From: Lachnospiraceae bacterium
Lineage (GTDB): Bacteria; Bacillota; Clostridia; Lachnospirales; Lachnospiraceae
Assembly (NCBI GenBank): GCA_003979345.1
Contig: RYVZ01000006.1
Coordinates: 41,052 to 105,051, forward strand
Direction: 5' to 3'
Length of the DNA stretch: 64,000 nt
The notes below the pieces were generated by a model that was given only the letters and a program-made list of their open reading frames with translations, did not search any database and had not been told where the DNA came from. Both the position numbers and the translations under genes were made by a program. Shown here one piece after another: positions 7,840 through 16,152 of the stretch (positions are counted from its first letter, which is position 1; each line of letters opens with the position of its first letter).

Positions 7840-8457
7840 ATGATGGACGCAAAAGTAATGTTTCAATTTGGATATGGTCTTTATGTGCTGACGGCGAATG
7901 CGGATGGCACGGACAACGGCTGTATCATCAATACGGCAATTCAGGTAACGTCAACGCCGAACCGTGTGCTGATCGCAGTCAATAAACAGAACAAAACGCG
8001 TGATATGATCGCGGCTGCCGGAACGTTTAATATTTCTATGATCGCTGAGAATGCGTCTTTTGATCTGTTTCGGCACTTTGGGTTCCAGTCAGGTCACAAC
8101 GTGAATAAATTTGCGGACTTTTCTGACTGCGCCCGCGCGGAAAACGGCGTCATGTATATCACCAAAGGCACAAACGCCTATGTATCTGCCCGCGTATGTG
8201 AAGTGCTTGATATGGGAACGCACACGATTTTTATCGCGGAGGTAACGGATGGCGCGATGCTCTCGGATGTTCCCACCGTAACCTACAGTTATTACCAGAG
8301 TCATATTAAACCAAAGCCGGAGGCAAAGAAACCGGCGGATCAGGTGACATGGGTATGTAAGGTCTGCGGTTATGTTTATGAGGGCGACCCGCTGCCGGAG
8401 GATTTTGTCTGCCCGATCTGTAAGCATGGGGCAGCAGACTTCGAACGGCGGGCATGA
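7840..8457 (+). CDS. Flavin reductase-rubredoxin fusion (high-molecular-weight rubredoxin)
   Basis: The first ~150 residues form a flavin-reductase-like FMN-binding domain (FGYGLYVLTA, NKQNKTRDMI, FRHFGFQSG), and the last ~45 form a rubredoxin with CKVCGYVYEG and CPICKHG, four cysteines for one iron. Known proteins of this layout (Hrb of Moorella) pass electrons from NADH to flavodiiron oxygen or peroxide reductases, so an oxygen- or NO-defence role is likely. No flavodiiron gene is adjacent. Two consecutive ATGs can start it; the first is used. A perfect hairpin terminator ends the unit. Confidence 0.92.
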   Translation: MMDAKVMFQFGYGLYVLTANADGTDNGCIINTAIQVTSTPNRVLIAVNKQNKTRDMIAAAGTFNISMIAENASFDLFRHFGFQSGHNVNKFADFSDCARAENGVMYITKGTNAYVSARVCEVLDMGTHTIFIAEVTDGAMLSDVPTVTYSYYQSHIKPKPEAKKPADQVTWVCKVCGYVYEGDPLPEDFVCPICKHGAADFERRA

Positions 8458-8568
8458 CAGCAGATCTCAGGCGGCTTTTATGGTATGCCTATGATCAGGT
8501 GAATGAACTTGTGAGGACACGTTCTCAGTATGGAAAATTTGTATAAAAAACATGATGTGACATATACT

Positions 8569-8596
8569 ACGACCGGAGATTTTCTCCGGTCGTTTT
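8569..8596 (+). terminator. Terminator after the rubredoxin fusion gene
   Basis: ACGACCGGAGA-TTT-TCTCCGGTCGT is a perfect 11-bp stem followed by TTT. Confidence 0.75.
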
Positions 8597-8689
8597 GCGT
8601 TTCCACGACATGTTTATTTTGGGCTTTGCTGTTATCTTATTTTTATTGGCAATTACCGGATCTTTTTGGTAGAGAAAGGAGTCACGATT

Positions 8690-9046
8690 ATGGATTACTT
8701 AAACGCATTCTGGGTGGGAGGGCTGATCTGTGTGCTTGTTCAGTTCCTGATGGAAAAAACCAAACTGCTGCCCGGCAGGATCATGGTGCTTTTGGTGTGT
8801 ACGGGGGCGGTCATCAGCGTGTTTGGTCTTTATGAGCCGTTCCAAGAGTTTGCCGGGGCGGGGGCGAGCGTACCGCTGTTAGGATATGGCAATATTTTGA
8901 TGAAGGGAGTAAAGGAGGCTGTCGACGAGCAGGGATTTATCGGTCTGTTCTTAGGGGGATTCAAATCAGGTGCTGCGGGCTGCGCGGCAGCGCTTGTCTT
9001 TGCTTACCTTGCGAGTCTGGTATTCAGACCGAAAATGAAGGGCTGA
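8690..9046 (+). CDS. spoVAE: Stage V sporulation protein AE
   Basis: A 118-residue integral membrane component of the SpoVA dipicolinate channel. Four hydrophobic segments are visible, with the family signature EFAGAGASVPLLGYGN near residues 48-63, which parallels the GAFAGAGALVPITGFAN block of SpoVAC. Length is typical. The ATG follows AAAGGAG eight bases upstream; a longer TTG-started reading is less likely. It stands alone between a terminator and the DegV promoter, without spoVAD beside it, which is unusual for this operon. Confidence 0.92.
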   Translation: MDYLNAFWVGGLICVLVQFLMEKTKLLPGRIMVLLVCTGAVISVFGLYEPFQEFAGAGASVPLLGYGNILMKGVKEAVDEQGFIGLFLGGFKSGAAGCAAALVFAYLASLVFRPKMKG

Positions 9047-9060
9047 CAAAAGAGAAAAGC

Positions 9061-9089
9061 TTGTCGCCGGGCGTCATACATGATATAAT
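9061..9089 (+). promoter_or_regulatory. Sigma-A promoter of the first degV-type operon
   Basis: TTGTCG, 17 bases, TATAAT. The leader that follows is about 140 bases and contains copy 2 of the dispersed repeat. Confidence 0.6.
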
Positions 9090-9095
9090 GCAAGA

Positions 9096-9138
9096 CATGA
9101 TACCAGCGCCGGGCGAAGCGGGTGTGCATCGCGAAGTG
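9096..9138. repeat. Dispersed GCGAAGCG intergenic repeat, copy 2
   Basis: CATGATACC(A)GCGCCGGGCG then AAGCGGGTGTGCATCGCGAAG, differing from copy 1 at only a few positions. It lies inside a transcribed leader. GTGCA/TGCAC can pair around the CGCGAA core, with TTTTT a few bases later. Confidence 0.65.
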
Positions 9139-9233
9139 CACTTTTTAAGGGGTATACAAATGTGATACCATAACGCTGCCACAGCATGCGGGAAAATGAA
9201 ATGCTGCCTGTGCAGTTAAAAATGAGGGGAAAC

Positions 9234-10103
9234 ATGAGAACAGCGATCATAACGGACACAAACAGCGGTATAACCGTTGAAGAAGGAAGAGAACTTGGAA
9301 TCCATGTCATGCAGATGCCGGTCATCATCAACGGAGAGATTTATTACGAGGGCGTGAATCTGACACAGGAGGATTTCTACCGCAGGCTGGAAGGAGGGGA
9401 CGATGTATCGACGTCCCAGCCTTCTCCGGGTGATGTCATGGGACTCTGGGATGAAGTTCTTGCGGAGGGCTATGACGGGATCGTTTATATTCCGATGTCG
9501 AGCGGACTCAGCAATTCCTGTCATTCCGCGATCGGGCTGGCGGAGGAATATGGCGGACGTGTACAGGTGGCGGATAATCACCGTATCTCGGTGACACTGC
9601 GTCAGGCAGTGCTTGATGCGAACTATCTTGCATCACAGGGGCTTTCTGCCGCAGAGGTCAGAGAGCAGCTTGAGAAAGACGGATTGGACGCAAGTATTTA
9701 TATTGCAGTGAATACGCTGGAGTTTCTGAAAAAGGGCGGGAGGGTAACACCTGCGGGTGCGGCGATCGGCTCCATACTAAATATCAAACCGATCCTGACG
9801 ATCCAGGGAGAAAAACTGGACGCCTTTGCCAAGGTGCGCGGCATGAAAAAATGCTGGGAACGCATTCTTCAGGCTGTAAAAACGGACAGGGAAGAACGTT
9901 TTGGCGCTGTCCCGGATGAGGAGCTGCGTATCGGTGCGACAGGGACGTTCCGGCAAAAAGAGGATGCAGACCGGTGGTATGAGCTGGTAAAAGAGAATTT
10001 CCCGTCCATTGAGATTTTTTACGATCCGCTTTCGTTCAGCATTGGATGTCATGTGGGTCCTGATGCGACCGGAATCGGTATCTGCCCGAAGCACCGGGCA
10101 TAA
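9234..10103 (+). CDS. DegV/FakB-family fatty acid-binding protein (first copy)
   Basis: DegV proteins (FakB) bind a fatty acid and present it to the kinase FakA, giving acyl-phosphate for phospholipid synthesis. The 289-residue protein shows AIITDTNSGI at the start, PVIINGEIYYEG, DVSTSQPSPGD (the TSQPS motif that touches the lipid carboxylate), YIPMSSGLSNS, and the KKGGRVTPAGAAIGSILNIKPIL block. The chosen ATG follows GAGGGG. A membrane protein of unknown function follows 17 bases later in the same transcript. A second DegV gene lies 2 kb downstream. Fatty-acid specificity cannot be read from sequence. Confidence 0.92.
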   Translation: MRTAIITDTNSGITVEEGRELGIHVMQMPVIINGEIYYEGVNLTQEDFYRRLEGGDDVSTSQPSPGDVMGLWDEVLAEGYDGIVYIPMSSGLSNSCHSAIGLAEEYGGRVQVADNHRISVTLRQAVLDANYLASQGLSAAEVREQLEKDGLDASIYIAVNTLEFLKKGGRVTPAGAAIGSILNIKPILTIQGEKLDAFAKVRGMKKCWERILQAVKTDREERFGAVPDEELRIGATGTFRQKEDADRWYELVKENFPSIEIFYDPLSFSIGCHVGPDATGIGICPKHRA

Positions 10104-10120
10104 CATACTGGGGGAAACGA

Positions 10121-10942
10121 ATGAGTTCAATATTTTTCTTCATATTTTTGATCATGATGTTCAAAGGAAAAGGCAGGGATGCGATTGGAAGCGATTTTTT
10201 CAAATTACTGTTTTTCCTGTGCTTTTTTGGCGGAGCCGTTTCGCTTTTTTTCTGGCCGCTCGGGTTTGTCGGCGGGATCGCGGTTGTCGCGTGGCTGATA
10301 CATAAATTTGGAAAAAAGAATAAGAAATCAGAGAAAGAGCCTTATGAATACGGAAACAACAGGCGGGAGCAGGAGCGTGAATGGAGGGAATACCGGCAGC
10401 AGGAAAAACGGCAGGGCGGGCGTGAGATCCTTCCGGCGGCGGCAAAGAAGCGCCGGAAAATTGTTGAGAGCTTTAATGACAGGTTCGAGCTTTATCTGAC
10501 GCCGGAGCAGATCAAGGGGATCGTGGACGCTTCTTATTTTTCTGAAATATGGAAAAAAGAGATCGAAGCCATGACAAAAAAGTATGAGACACTCTCACAG
10601 TGGTATCAGGGCTACACGAAATGGCTGCGGGTCTATCTGCGTGTGTTTCATGTACAGGAAGTCACGTCCGATATCAGACAGCAGGAAAGCATCTGCGTCT
10701 ATGCGTTTGAAGAGGTTTTTCAGTATGCGGACTCGCTTTTTGACATGCCGCTTTCCGAAAAGATACGGGCGGTGAATGATAAGTTCTATGCATCGTTTGA
10801 TGACATTAGCTTTATGATCGCCTATCGCTTTTTGGAGTCGAAGGGTAAAAAGCATGAACTGGGCAGGAGCGGTATCGTGCGGGAGGACGCCGATATCGAC
10901 GAGCTGTTACATAAATATGATACGGGGAAGGCGGTACAGTAA
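10121..10942 (+). CDS. Hypothetical protein with N-terminal membrane helices
   Basis: A 273-residue protein with no family I recognise. Residues about 1-15 and 28-62 are strongly hydrophobic (FFFIFLIMMF; LLFFLCFFGGAVSLFFWPL; GIAVVAWLI), followed by a very basic, charged linker (KKNKKSEKEPYEYG, RREQEREWREYRQQEKRQ) and a soluble, helix-rich C-terminal domain of about 170 residues that would face the cytoplasm. It is co-transcribed with the DegV gene upstream (17-base gap, GGGGG site). A terminator follows. Its role beside a fatty-acid carrier is open. Confidence 0.65.
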   Translation: MSSIFFFIFLIMMFKGKGRDAIGSDFFKLLFFLCFFGGAVSLFFWPLGFVGGIAVVAWLIHKFGKKNKKSEKEPYEYGNNRREQEREWREYRQQEKRQGGREILPAAAKKRRKIVESFNDRFELYLTPEQIKGIVDASYFSEIWKKEIEAMTKKYETLSQWYQGYTKWLRVYLRVFHVQEVTSDIRQQESICVYAFEEVFQYADSLFDMPLSEKIRAVNDKFYASFDDISFMIAYRFLESKGKKHELGRSGIVREDADIDELLHKYDTGKAVQ

Positions 10943-10952
10943 GAGGCCGCTC

Positions 10953-10986
10953 AAAAAAAGACTTTCGCATTGGCGGAAGTCTTTTT
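10953..10986 (+). terminator. Terminator after the DegV-hypothetical pair
   Basis: AAAAAGACTTTCGC-ATTG-GCGGAAGTCTTTTT, a long stem with one G-U pair, A-run before and T-run after, so it can act in both directions. Confidence 0.85.
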
Positions 10987-11032
10987 GGTGTACCGGGTAC
11001 AGGCTTCGCGGATACGGAAGAAGCGGGGTGTT

Positions 11033-11088
11033 ATGATGCCGTGCCGGGCGAAGCGAGTGTGCATGAACTTTAGCATGATCGCGAAGCG
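11033..11088. repeat. Dispersed GCGAAGCG intergenic repeat, copy 3
   Basis: ATGATGCC(G)TGCCGGGCGAAG then CGAGTGTGCAT, a 13-base interruption, and ATCGCGAAGCGAT, which itself is a perfect 5-bp stem with GAA loop. Lies between convergent genes. Confidence 0.6.
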
Positions 11089-11109
11089 ATTATGGTACCA
11101 TGTGATACC

Positions 11110-11613
11110 TTATGATACCGAAGCTTCGATTCCCTGTGTATCGAGGAAGCATTGTACTTCTTCATCCCACAATTTTTCAAGGGACTTGTCGGGAACAAAC
11201 GTCGTAAATGCCGTTCCGGTAGTCAGACGGCAGATTCCGGATTCGAAGCGTATAGTGAGCGCAAGCGCCTGCACGAGGGAAGCGTCTGCGGCGCAGCGGT
11301 CTGAGGAAGTAAGCCGGGTCAGAGTCTGTTTGTCCGCATGAAATGTGATTTGAAAAAACAAAGGTGTTTTTTTTCCTTTTATCGCACTAAAGCAAAGGCT
11401 GCGCAGAACGCTCCAGGGCGTGAACTCAGGCAAGGGGGCCGGCATTTGGGCTAGTTCGTCCGCCGTATAGAAAGCGGGGACGGTCCTGCCGTCGATCTTC
11501 AACGTACACGCGGTTGTGATCTGTACGGATTCGGTGTAAAACGGATCAAACAGGGTGCCGGTAAAAAGAGCTGCCATAAACGAGCGGTTATTTGTGATCG
11601 TAAAGCTGCGCAT
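11110..11613 (-). CDS. DUF5721-family protein
   Basis: A 167-residue soluble protein that matches my memory of DUF5721, a family largely limited to Lachnospiraceae and relatives: N-terminal RSFTITNNRSFMAALFTGTLFD, then VQITTACTLKIDGRTVPAFY and a central PLPEFTPWSVLRSLCF segment. No catalytic motif is evident and no function is established. The ATG follows GAGGATCC. It is a single gene, convergent with the preceding operon. Confidence 0.65.
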   Translation of the reverse strand: MRSFTITNNRSFMAALFTGTLFDPFYTESVQITTACTLKIDGRTVPAFYTADELAQMPAPLPEFTPWSVLRSLCFSAIKGKKTPLFFQITFHADKQTLTRLTSSDRCAADASLVQALALTIRFESGICRLTTGTAFTTFVPDKSLEKLWDEEVQCFLDTQGIEASVS

Positions 11614-11716
11614 AAAGGATCCTCACTTTTTTGCAGATTTTGATAGTCCAATAAATACTATAGCATAATTTGTGAGGGAAAGGGCAATCATTTAGCAAAA
11701 ACAAATACTTTTTCCC

Positions 11717-11745
11717 TTTACAACAGGAAGGAGCTATGCTATATT
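11717..11745 (+). promoter_or_regulatory. Sigma-A promoter of the FakB-acyltransferase-GT8 operon
   Basis: TTTACA, 17 bases, TATATT, about 85 bases before the second DegV start. It would drive the four genes up to the strong terminator near 16.15 kb. Confidence 0.6.
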
Positions 11746-11830
11746 CTTATGTAGTAATAAAAACTATGTTTGATGACTTGCAAAACGCGAAATGGACCGG
11801 ATGCGGTTTTGCGGGTATCTGGAGGAAATC

Positions 11831-12667
11831 ATGAGCTATAAGATCATTCTTGACAGTTGCGGGGAGCTGCCCGAAGAGTTTCGAAACGATGCACGGTTTG
11901 AGCGCGTACCGTTGGGATTGGAAGTAGGAGATTACTGTATTATGGATGACGAGGAATTTGACCAGAAGCAGTTTCTTGCCAAGGTTGCCGCGTGTCCGAC
12001 CTGCCCGAAATCTTCGTGCCCGTCGCCTCAGAGATATATGGAAGCGTATCATTGCGATGCGGATCATGTGTATGTGGTGACATTGTCCTCGAAACTGTCC
12101 GGTTCCTATAATAGTGCGGAACTTGGCAAACGTTTATATGAGGAGACTTACGGGGAAAAGAATATTTATATTGTAGATTCCCGATCCGCGTCGGGCGGAG
12201 AGACGCAGATTGCCCTTCTTGCCATGGAGCTGGAGGAAAAGGGACTTGATTATGATACGATCTGCAAAAAGCTGACCGCTTATCGTAATGGAATGAAAAC
12301 CTACTTTATTTTGGATAATCTTGAGACGCTGCGTAAGAACGGGCGGCTTTCCAATGTCAAGGCACTCATTGCCTCGACATTGAACATCAAGCCTGTCATG
12401 GGCGCGGACAGGGGTTCGATCATTCAGCTTCATCAGTGCATTGGTTTTAAGAAAGCGCTGCATAAGCTGGCGGAAACATTATGCAGGGAAGTATGTGATC
12501 CGGGGACAAAGCGGGTCATCATCACACACTGCAATGCCTTAGACCGGGCGGAACTCTTAAAGAAATTGTTGAACGGTTATTTCCGCTTTAAGGAGATCCT
12601 TATAGAAAATACGGCAGGCGTCAGCAGTATGTATGCCAATGACGGCGGCGTGATCGTGGCAGTATAA
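11831..12667 (+). CDS. DegV/FakB-family fatty acid-binding protein (second copy)
   Basis: A 278-residue DegV/FakB homologue, diverged from the first copy. Visible blocks are YKIILDSCGELPEEF, PLGLEVGDY, KSSCPSPQRYMEAY (the position of the TSQPS motif is SSCPSP here), VVTLSSKLSGSYNSAELG, and LRKNGRLSNVKALIASTLNI. The altered TSxPS motif suggests a different ligand preference from copy one. GGAGG precedes the ATG. It opens a run that continues with an acyltransferase and two glycosyltransferase genes, so it may feed acyl groups to that pathway; this is inferred from order. Confidence 0.9.
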   Translation: MSYKIILDSCGELPEEFRNDARFERVPLGLEVGDYCIMDDEEFDQKQFLAKVAACPTCPKSSCPSPQRYMEAYHCDADHVYVVTLSSKLSGSYNSAELGKRLYEETYGEKNIYIVDSRSASGGETQIALLAMELEEKGLDYDTICKKLTAYRNGMKTYFILDNLETLRKNGRLSNVKALIASTLNIKPVMGADRGSIIQLHQCIGFKKALHKLAETLCREVCDPGTKRVIITHCNALDRAELLKKLLNGYFRFKEILIENTAGVSSMYANDGGVIVAV

Positions 12668-12762
12668 GCTGTATATGAGTGCAGATGAATTGCACGAGCT
12701 GTGCGTGCCCGTATCATGGAAATTGCGAAAATGCCTCGACAAAGCAAAAAGGGGAGAGAAGC

Positions 12763-13566
12763 GTGGAGAACGCTGAAAAGGTCATCTACTATCGCGATGA
12801 ATTGAATGATGAATTCGCGGGAGACCATATCAAGGCAAAAAAAATAGACAAACATTACCGATATGTGAGAGAGGGATTTTTTGATACGCTTCTCCATGCG
12901 TTCTGGTACCGGATCATTGCAACACCGCTTGCTTTTTGTTATATGAAACTGCATTTCGGACACCGTATCATTGGAAAAGAAAAGCTGAAAGAGGCGGGCA
13001 GGGACGGTTATTTTTTCTACGGAAATCATACGCATAATCTGGCGGATGCTTTGGTGCCGACGCTGACGGCAGTGCCGAAAGATGCCTGTGTGATCGTTCA
13101 TGCCAACAACGTATCGATGCCGGTGCTTGGCAGGATCACACCCTATCTGGGCGCGATACCGCTGCCGGATGACGCGGAGGCGGGAAAGCACTTTCTTGCG
13201 GCCCTGCAACATCATATCGACAAAAGGCGCTGTGTCATGATCTACCCGGAAGCGCATATCTGGCCGTATTATACTGATATCCGGCCATTTACCGACAAGT
13301 CGTTCCGCTATCCGGTAAATGCAGGGAAACCGGTATACTGCCTGACGAATACATATCAGAAGCGGAAGCACAGAAAGACGCCGGGGCTTGTGACGTATCT
13401 GGACGGTCCCTTTTATCCCGATGGTTCGCTGCCGAAGAAGGAGCAACAGAAAAAGCTGCGTGATCAGGTGTACGGGACAATGAAAGAGCGGGCAAAAGAG
13501 AATACTGTCTGTCTGATCACATATATCCGGGAATCCGGACAGGAGGATGAAGGTCATCACATATGA
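12763..13566 (+). CDS. PlsC-like acyltransferase with variant catalytic motif
   Basis: A 267-residue protein of the lysophospholipid/1-acyl-glycerol-phosphate acyltransferase superfamily. The usual HX4D catalytic box appears as GNHTHNLADA near residues 86-95, giving HX5D or HX3D spacing, and the later EGTR-like block is YPEAHIWPYY near residue 160. A short amphipathic segment (FWYRIIATPLAFCYMKLHFG) probably sits on the membrane. I chose a GTG with GGGGAG upstream; an in-frame ATG 84 bases earlier would add a Cys-rich extension (CTSCACPYHGNC). Its stop overlaps the next gene by four bases. Acceptor unknown; a glycolipid or lipid-linked sugar is suggested by neighbours. Confidence 0.8.
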   Translation: MENAEKVIYYRDELNDEFAGDHIKAKKIDKHYRYVREGFFDTLLHAFWYRIIATPLAFCYMKLHFGHRIIGKEKLKEAGRDGYFFYGNHTHNLADALVPTLTAVPKDACVIVHANNVSMPVLGRITPYLGAIPLPDDAEAGKHFLAALQHHIDKRRCVMIYPEAHIWPYYTDIRPFTDKSFRYPVNAGKPVYCLTNTYQKRKHRKTPGLVTYLDGPFYPDGSLPKKEQQKKLRDQVYGTMKERAKENTVCLITYIRESGQEDEGHHI

Positions 13567-14408
13567 TAGAGATTTTGTTTTCGGGCAACGAGCGGGTCTT
13601 TGACGGCGTCCTGACCTGCATGCTCTCGATCATGAAAAGAACAAAGACGAAAGAGCCGTTTCGTGTGTATGTATACACGATGAACCTGTCCAGAGTCAAA
13701 AAAGAATATACCGCGATCTCAGAAAAGCAGATTGCTTTTTTAGAGCGCATCATGAAAGAATATAACAGCGAAAACAGCATCCGGAGAGTCGATGTGACAG
13801 CGCTTTACGAGCAGGAATTCGGCGGCTGTCCGAATGAGAAAACCTATTGCTCTCCCTACACGCTGCTTAGGCTGTTTGCCGATCTGGTTCCGGATATGCC
13901 GGATAAACTGCTTTATTTAGATGTAGACATTTTGTTTCAGCGGGATATCATGCTCTTATATGAAACAGATCTTACCGGTTATGAGTATGCGGCGGCGAGG
14001 GATCATTACGGCAAATACCTGATCAACCCGAATTATATGAACGCAGGCGTATTGCTCCTTAATATGCCTGAGATCAGAAAGAACGGACTTTTGCAGAAAG
14101 CACGGGAACTCATTAAGACGAAGAAGCTGCTCTTTGCAGATCAGAGTGCGGTCTATCGGAGTACGACCCGCAAGAAAATGCTGCCCCAGCGTTTTAACGA
14201 CCAAAAATTTTTACACAAGCATACGGTCGTGCGCCATTTTTCCAAACGTCTGTTTTATCTGCCCTATCCGCATACCGCCAATATCAAACAGTGGATGGTG
14301 AGTGATATTCACAGGATTTTTAGATATTATCAGTTCGACGATATTCTGTTTGATTATATATATTATAAGAAACAATACCAGAGGGAGTGTGGAAACGATC
14401 ATGAATAA
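13563..14408 (+). CDS. Glycosyltransferase family 8 protein
   Basis: A 281-residue GT8 enzyme (GT-A fold, retaining, uses UDP-glucose or UDP-galactose in known members). The metal-binding DxD motif is YLDVDILF near residues 118-125, preceded by the conserved SPYTLLRLFADLVP, and NPNYMNAGVLLLNM is the family's second block. A late VRHFSKR matches the H-containing metal ligand region. It overlaps the acyltransferase before it (ATGA) and the fusion gene after it by eight bases, so the three are translationally coupled. Confidence 0.88.
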   Translation: MIEILFSGNERVFDGVLTCMLSIMKRTKTKEPFRVYVYTMNLSRVKKEYTAISEKQIAFLERIMKEYNSENSIRRVDVTALYEQEFGGCPNEKTYCSPYTLLRLFADLVPDMPDKLLYLDVDILFQRDIMLLYETDLTGYEYAAARDHYGKYLINPNYMNAGVLLLNMPEIRKNGLLQKARELIKTKKLLFADQSAVYRSTTRKKMLPQRFNDQKFLHKHTVVRHFSKRLFYLPYPHTANIKQWMVSDIHRIFRYYQFDDILFDYIYYKKQYQRECGNDHE

Positions 14409-16152
14409 GATACCTGTTTTTTATGCCTGTGATGACAATTTTGTCAAGTTTACGGCGGTGTCCATCTGTTCCCTGATCGGGAATGCATCGGCGCAGAATC
14501 AGTACATCATACATATTCTGCACACGAATGTATGTGAAGAGATGCAGAATATGGTCACGTCGATGGCGCAGGAAAATGTCGAGATCCGGTTTGAAAATGT
14601 GTCCGAATATCTCGAGACGATCCACGATAAACTGCCGATTCGGGATTATTATACAAAAACAACATATTTCAGGCTCTTTATCGCAGAAAAATTTCCGGAA
14701 TATCAGAAGGCGATTTATATAGACAGCGATACGGTCGTCATGGGGGATGTTGCAGAGCTATATGCCTATGATCTCGGCTCTTATTATGTCGGCGCCGCGC
14801 ATGAGCAGGCGATGGTGCAGGAAGATGTGTACGGTACTTATGTGGAAAAGGTCATGGGCATCGACCGTAATCAGTTTTTTAATGCAGGTGTGCTTCTGAT
14901 CAACTGCGATCAGTTCCGCAGACAGAAGATCTTAGAGCAGTTCGGGGAACTGCTTCATATCTACGATTTTGTCGTGACGCAGGATGAGGACTATCTGAAT
15001 CTGATCTGCAAAGATCATGTGCTTTTTTTGCCGCAGCAGTGGAATATGGAGCTGTTCGGCGAACTTGGCGCGTCCGAGGATACATTTAAGATCATCCATT
15101 ATATCATGGTGTCGAAACCTTGGCACTATGAGGACTGCCGGTGCAAAGAATACTTTTGGCGCTATGCCGAAAAGACGCCTGTATATGAGGAGATCCGGCA
15201 GATCCTTTTGGATTATACGGATGAGCAGCGGCAGCAGGATCAGATTTCGTGTGAGCGTCTGATGCAGCTCGCGGTCAGTGAGACGAATAAGGAAAACAAT
15301 TATCTGAATTTGAAAAACAGCGGAAAACTCAAGTCGAAAGACCGCTTAAAAGTATTGGAAAAGATCGAGCAGTATGAAAGGGAAGGGCGTTTTGACGAGG
15401 ATGTGGAGGAAGACCCGCCCGGCAGGGAACTGATGCCGGACGAGGTCGATTATCTCGGCAAGAAGCTTTCCAGCAAGGTAAAAAGCAGATTTACATATTT
15501 TGTGGCACGGCGGTATCTGAATAATCTGTTACGGACAGGACAGCTTGTCATTAAGGAGATCAGGGGCTTAGAGCATTACCGGGACCTAAAGAGCGGCGCA
15601 GTCATAACCTGCAATCATTTTGGTGCGATCGACAGCTTTATCATGCAGATGGCGTATGAGAGATCGGGGCATAAGAAGCGCAGGCTTTACCGTGTTATTC
15701 GCGAAGGGAATTATACGAACTTTCCGGGCTTTTACGGTATGCTGATGCGAAACTGCAATACATTTCCGTTAAGTTCGAACGTCAAGACTATGGAGAAGTT
15801 TATGCGCTCCATGGACACGGTGCTGAAGAAAGGGCATTTCATGCTTGTTTATCCTGAGCAGAGCATGTGGTGGAATTACCGCAAGCCCAAGCCGTTAAAA
15901 AAGGGTGCCTTTAATTTTGCGGTCAGAAGCAATGTGCCCGTACTGCCCTGCTTTATCACAATGGAGGACAGCAATGTCATTGACAGCAACGGCTTTTTCG
16001 TGCAGGAGTATACCGTTCATATCGGAGAACCGATCTACCCGATGCCGGATAGGAGCCGCGCGCAGAACATTGAATACATGCGCAAGAAGAATTTTGAAAT
16101 GTGGAAGAAGATCTACGAGGAGACTTATAAAGAACAGCTTCGGTATGGATAA
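14401..16152 (+). CDS. GT8 glycosyltransferase fused to a PlsC-like acyltransferase
   Basis: A 583-residue two-enzyme fusion. Residues about 1-280 are GT8: IPVFYACDDNFVKF at the start, DxD as IYIDSDTVVMGD near residue 107, FFNAGVLLINCDQF, and a conserved IIHYIM...KPWHY end. A charged linker follows (about 300-345). Residues about 370-583 are an acyltransferase with a canonical HX4D box, TCNHFGAIDS near 401-410, and a YPEQSMWW block near 483. A single chain could add a sugar and then an acyl chain to the same acceptor, probably a membrane glycolipid. Overlap with the previous gene and a strong terminator after it define the operon end. Substrate order is inferred. Confidence 0.88.
   Translation: MNKIPVFYACDDNFVKFTAVSICSLIGNASAQNQYIIHILHTNVCEEMQNMVTSMAQENVEIRFENVSEYLETIHDKLPIRDYYTKTTYFRLFIAEKFPEYQKAIYIDSDTVVMGDVAELYAYDLGSYYVGAAHEQAMVQEDVYGTYVEKVMGIDRNQFFNAGVLLINCDQFRRQKILEQFGELLHIYDFVVTQDEDYLNLICKDHVLFLPQQWNMELFGELGASEDTFKIIHYIMVSKPWHYEDCRCKEYFWRYAEKTPVYEEIRQILLDYTDEQRQQDQISCERLMQLAVSETNKENNYLNLKNSGKLKSKDRLKVLEKIEQYEREGRFDEDVEEDPPGRELMPDEVDYLGKKLSSKVKSRFTYFVARRYLNNLLRTGQLVIKEIRGLEHYRDLKSGAVITCNHFGAIDSFIMQMAYERSGHKKRRLYRVIREGNYTNFPGFYGMLMRNCNTFPLSSNVKTMEKFMRSMDTVLKKGHFMLVYPEQSMWWNYRKPKPLKKGAFNFAVRSNVPVLPCFITMEDSNVIDSNGFFVQEYTVHIGEPIYPMPDRSRAQNIEYMRKKNFEMWKKIYEETYKEQLRYG

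Noticed and set aside
12577..13560. Long 327-codon frame on the minus strand
   Set aside because: Fully antisense to a DegV end and an acyltransferase with clear motifs; His/Ile/Arg-rich shadow composition.
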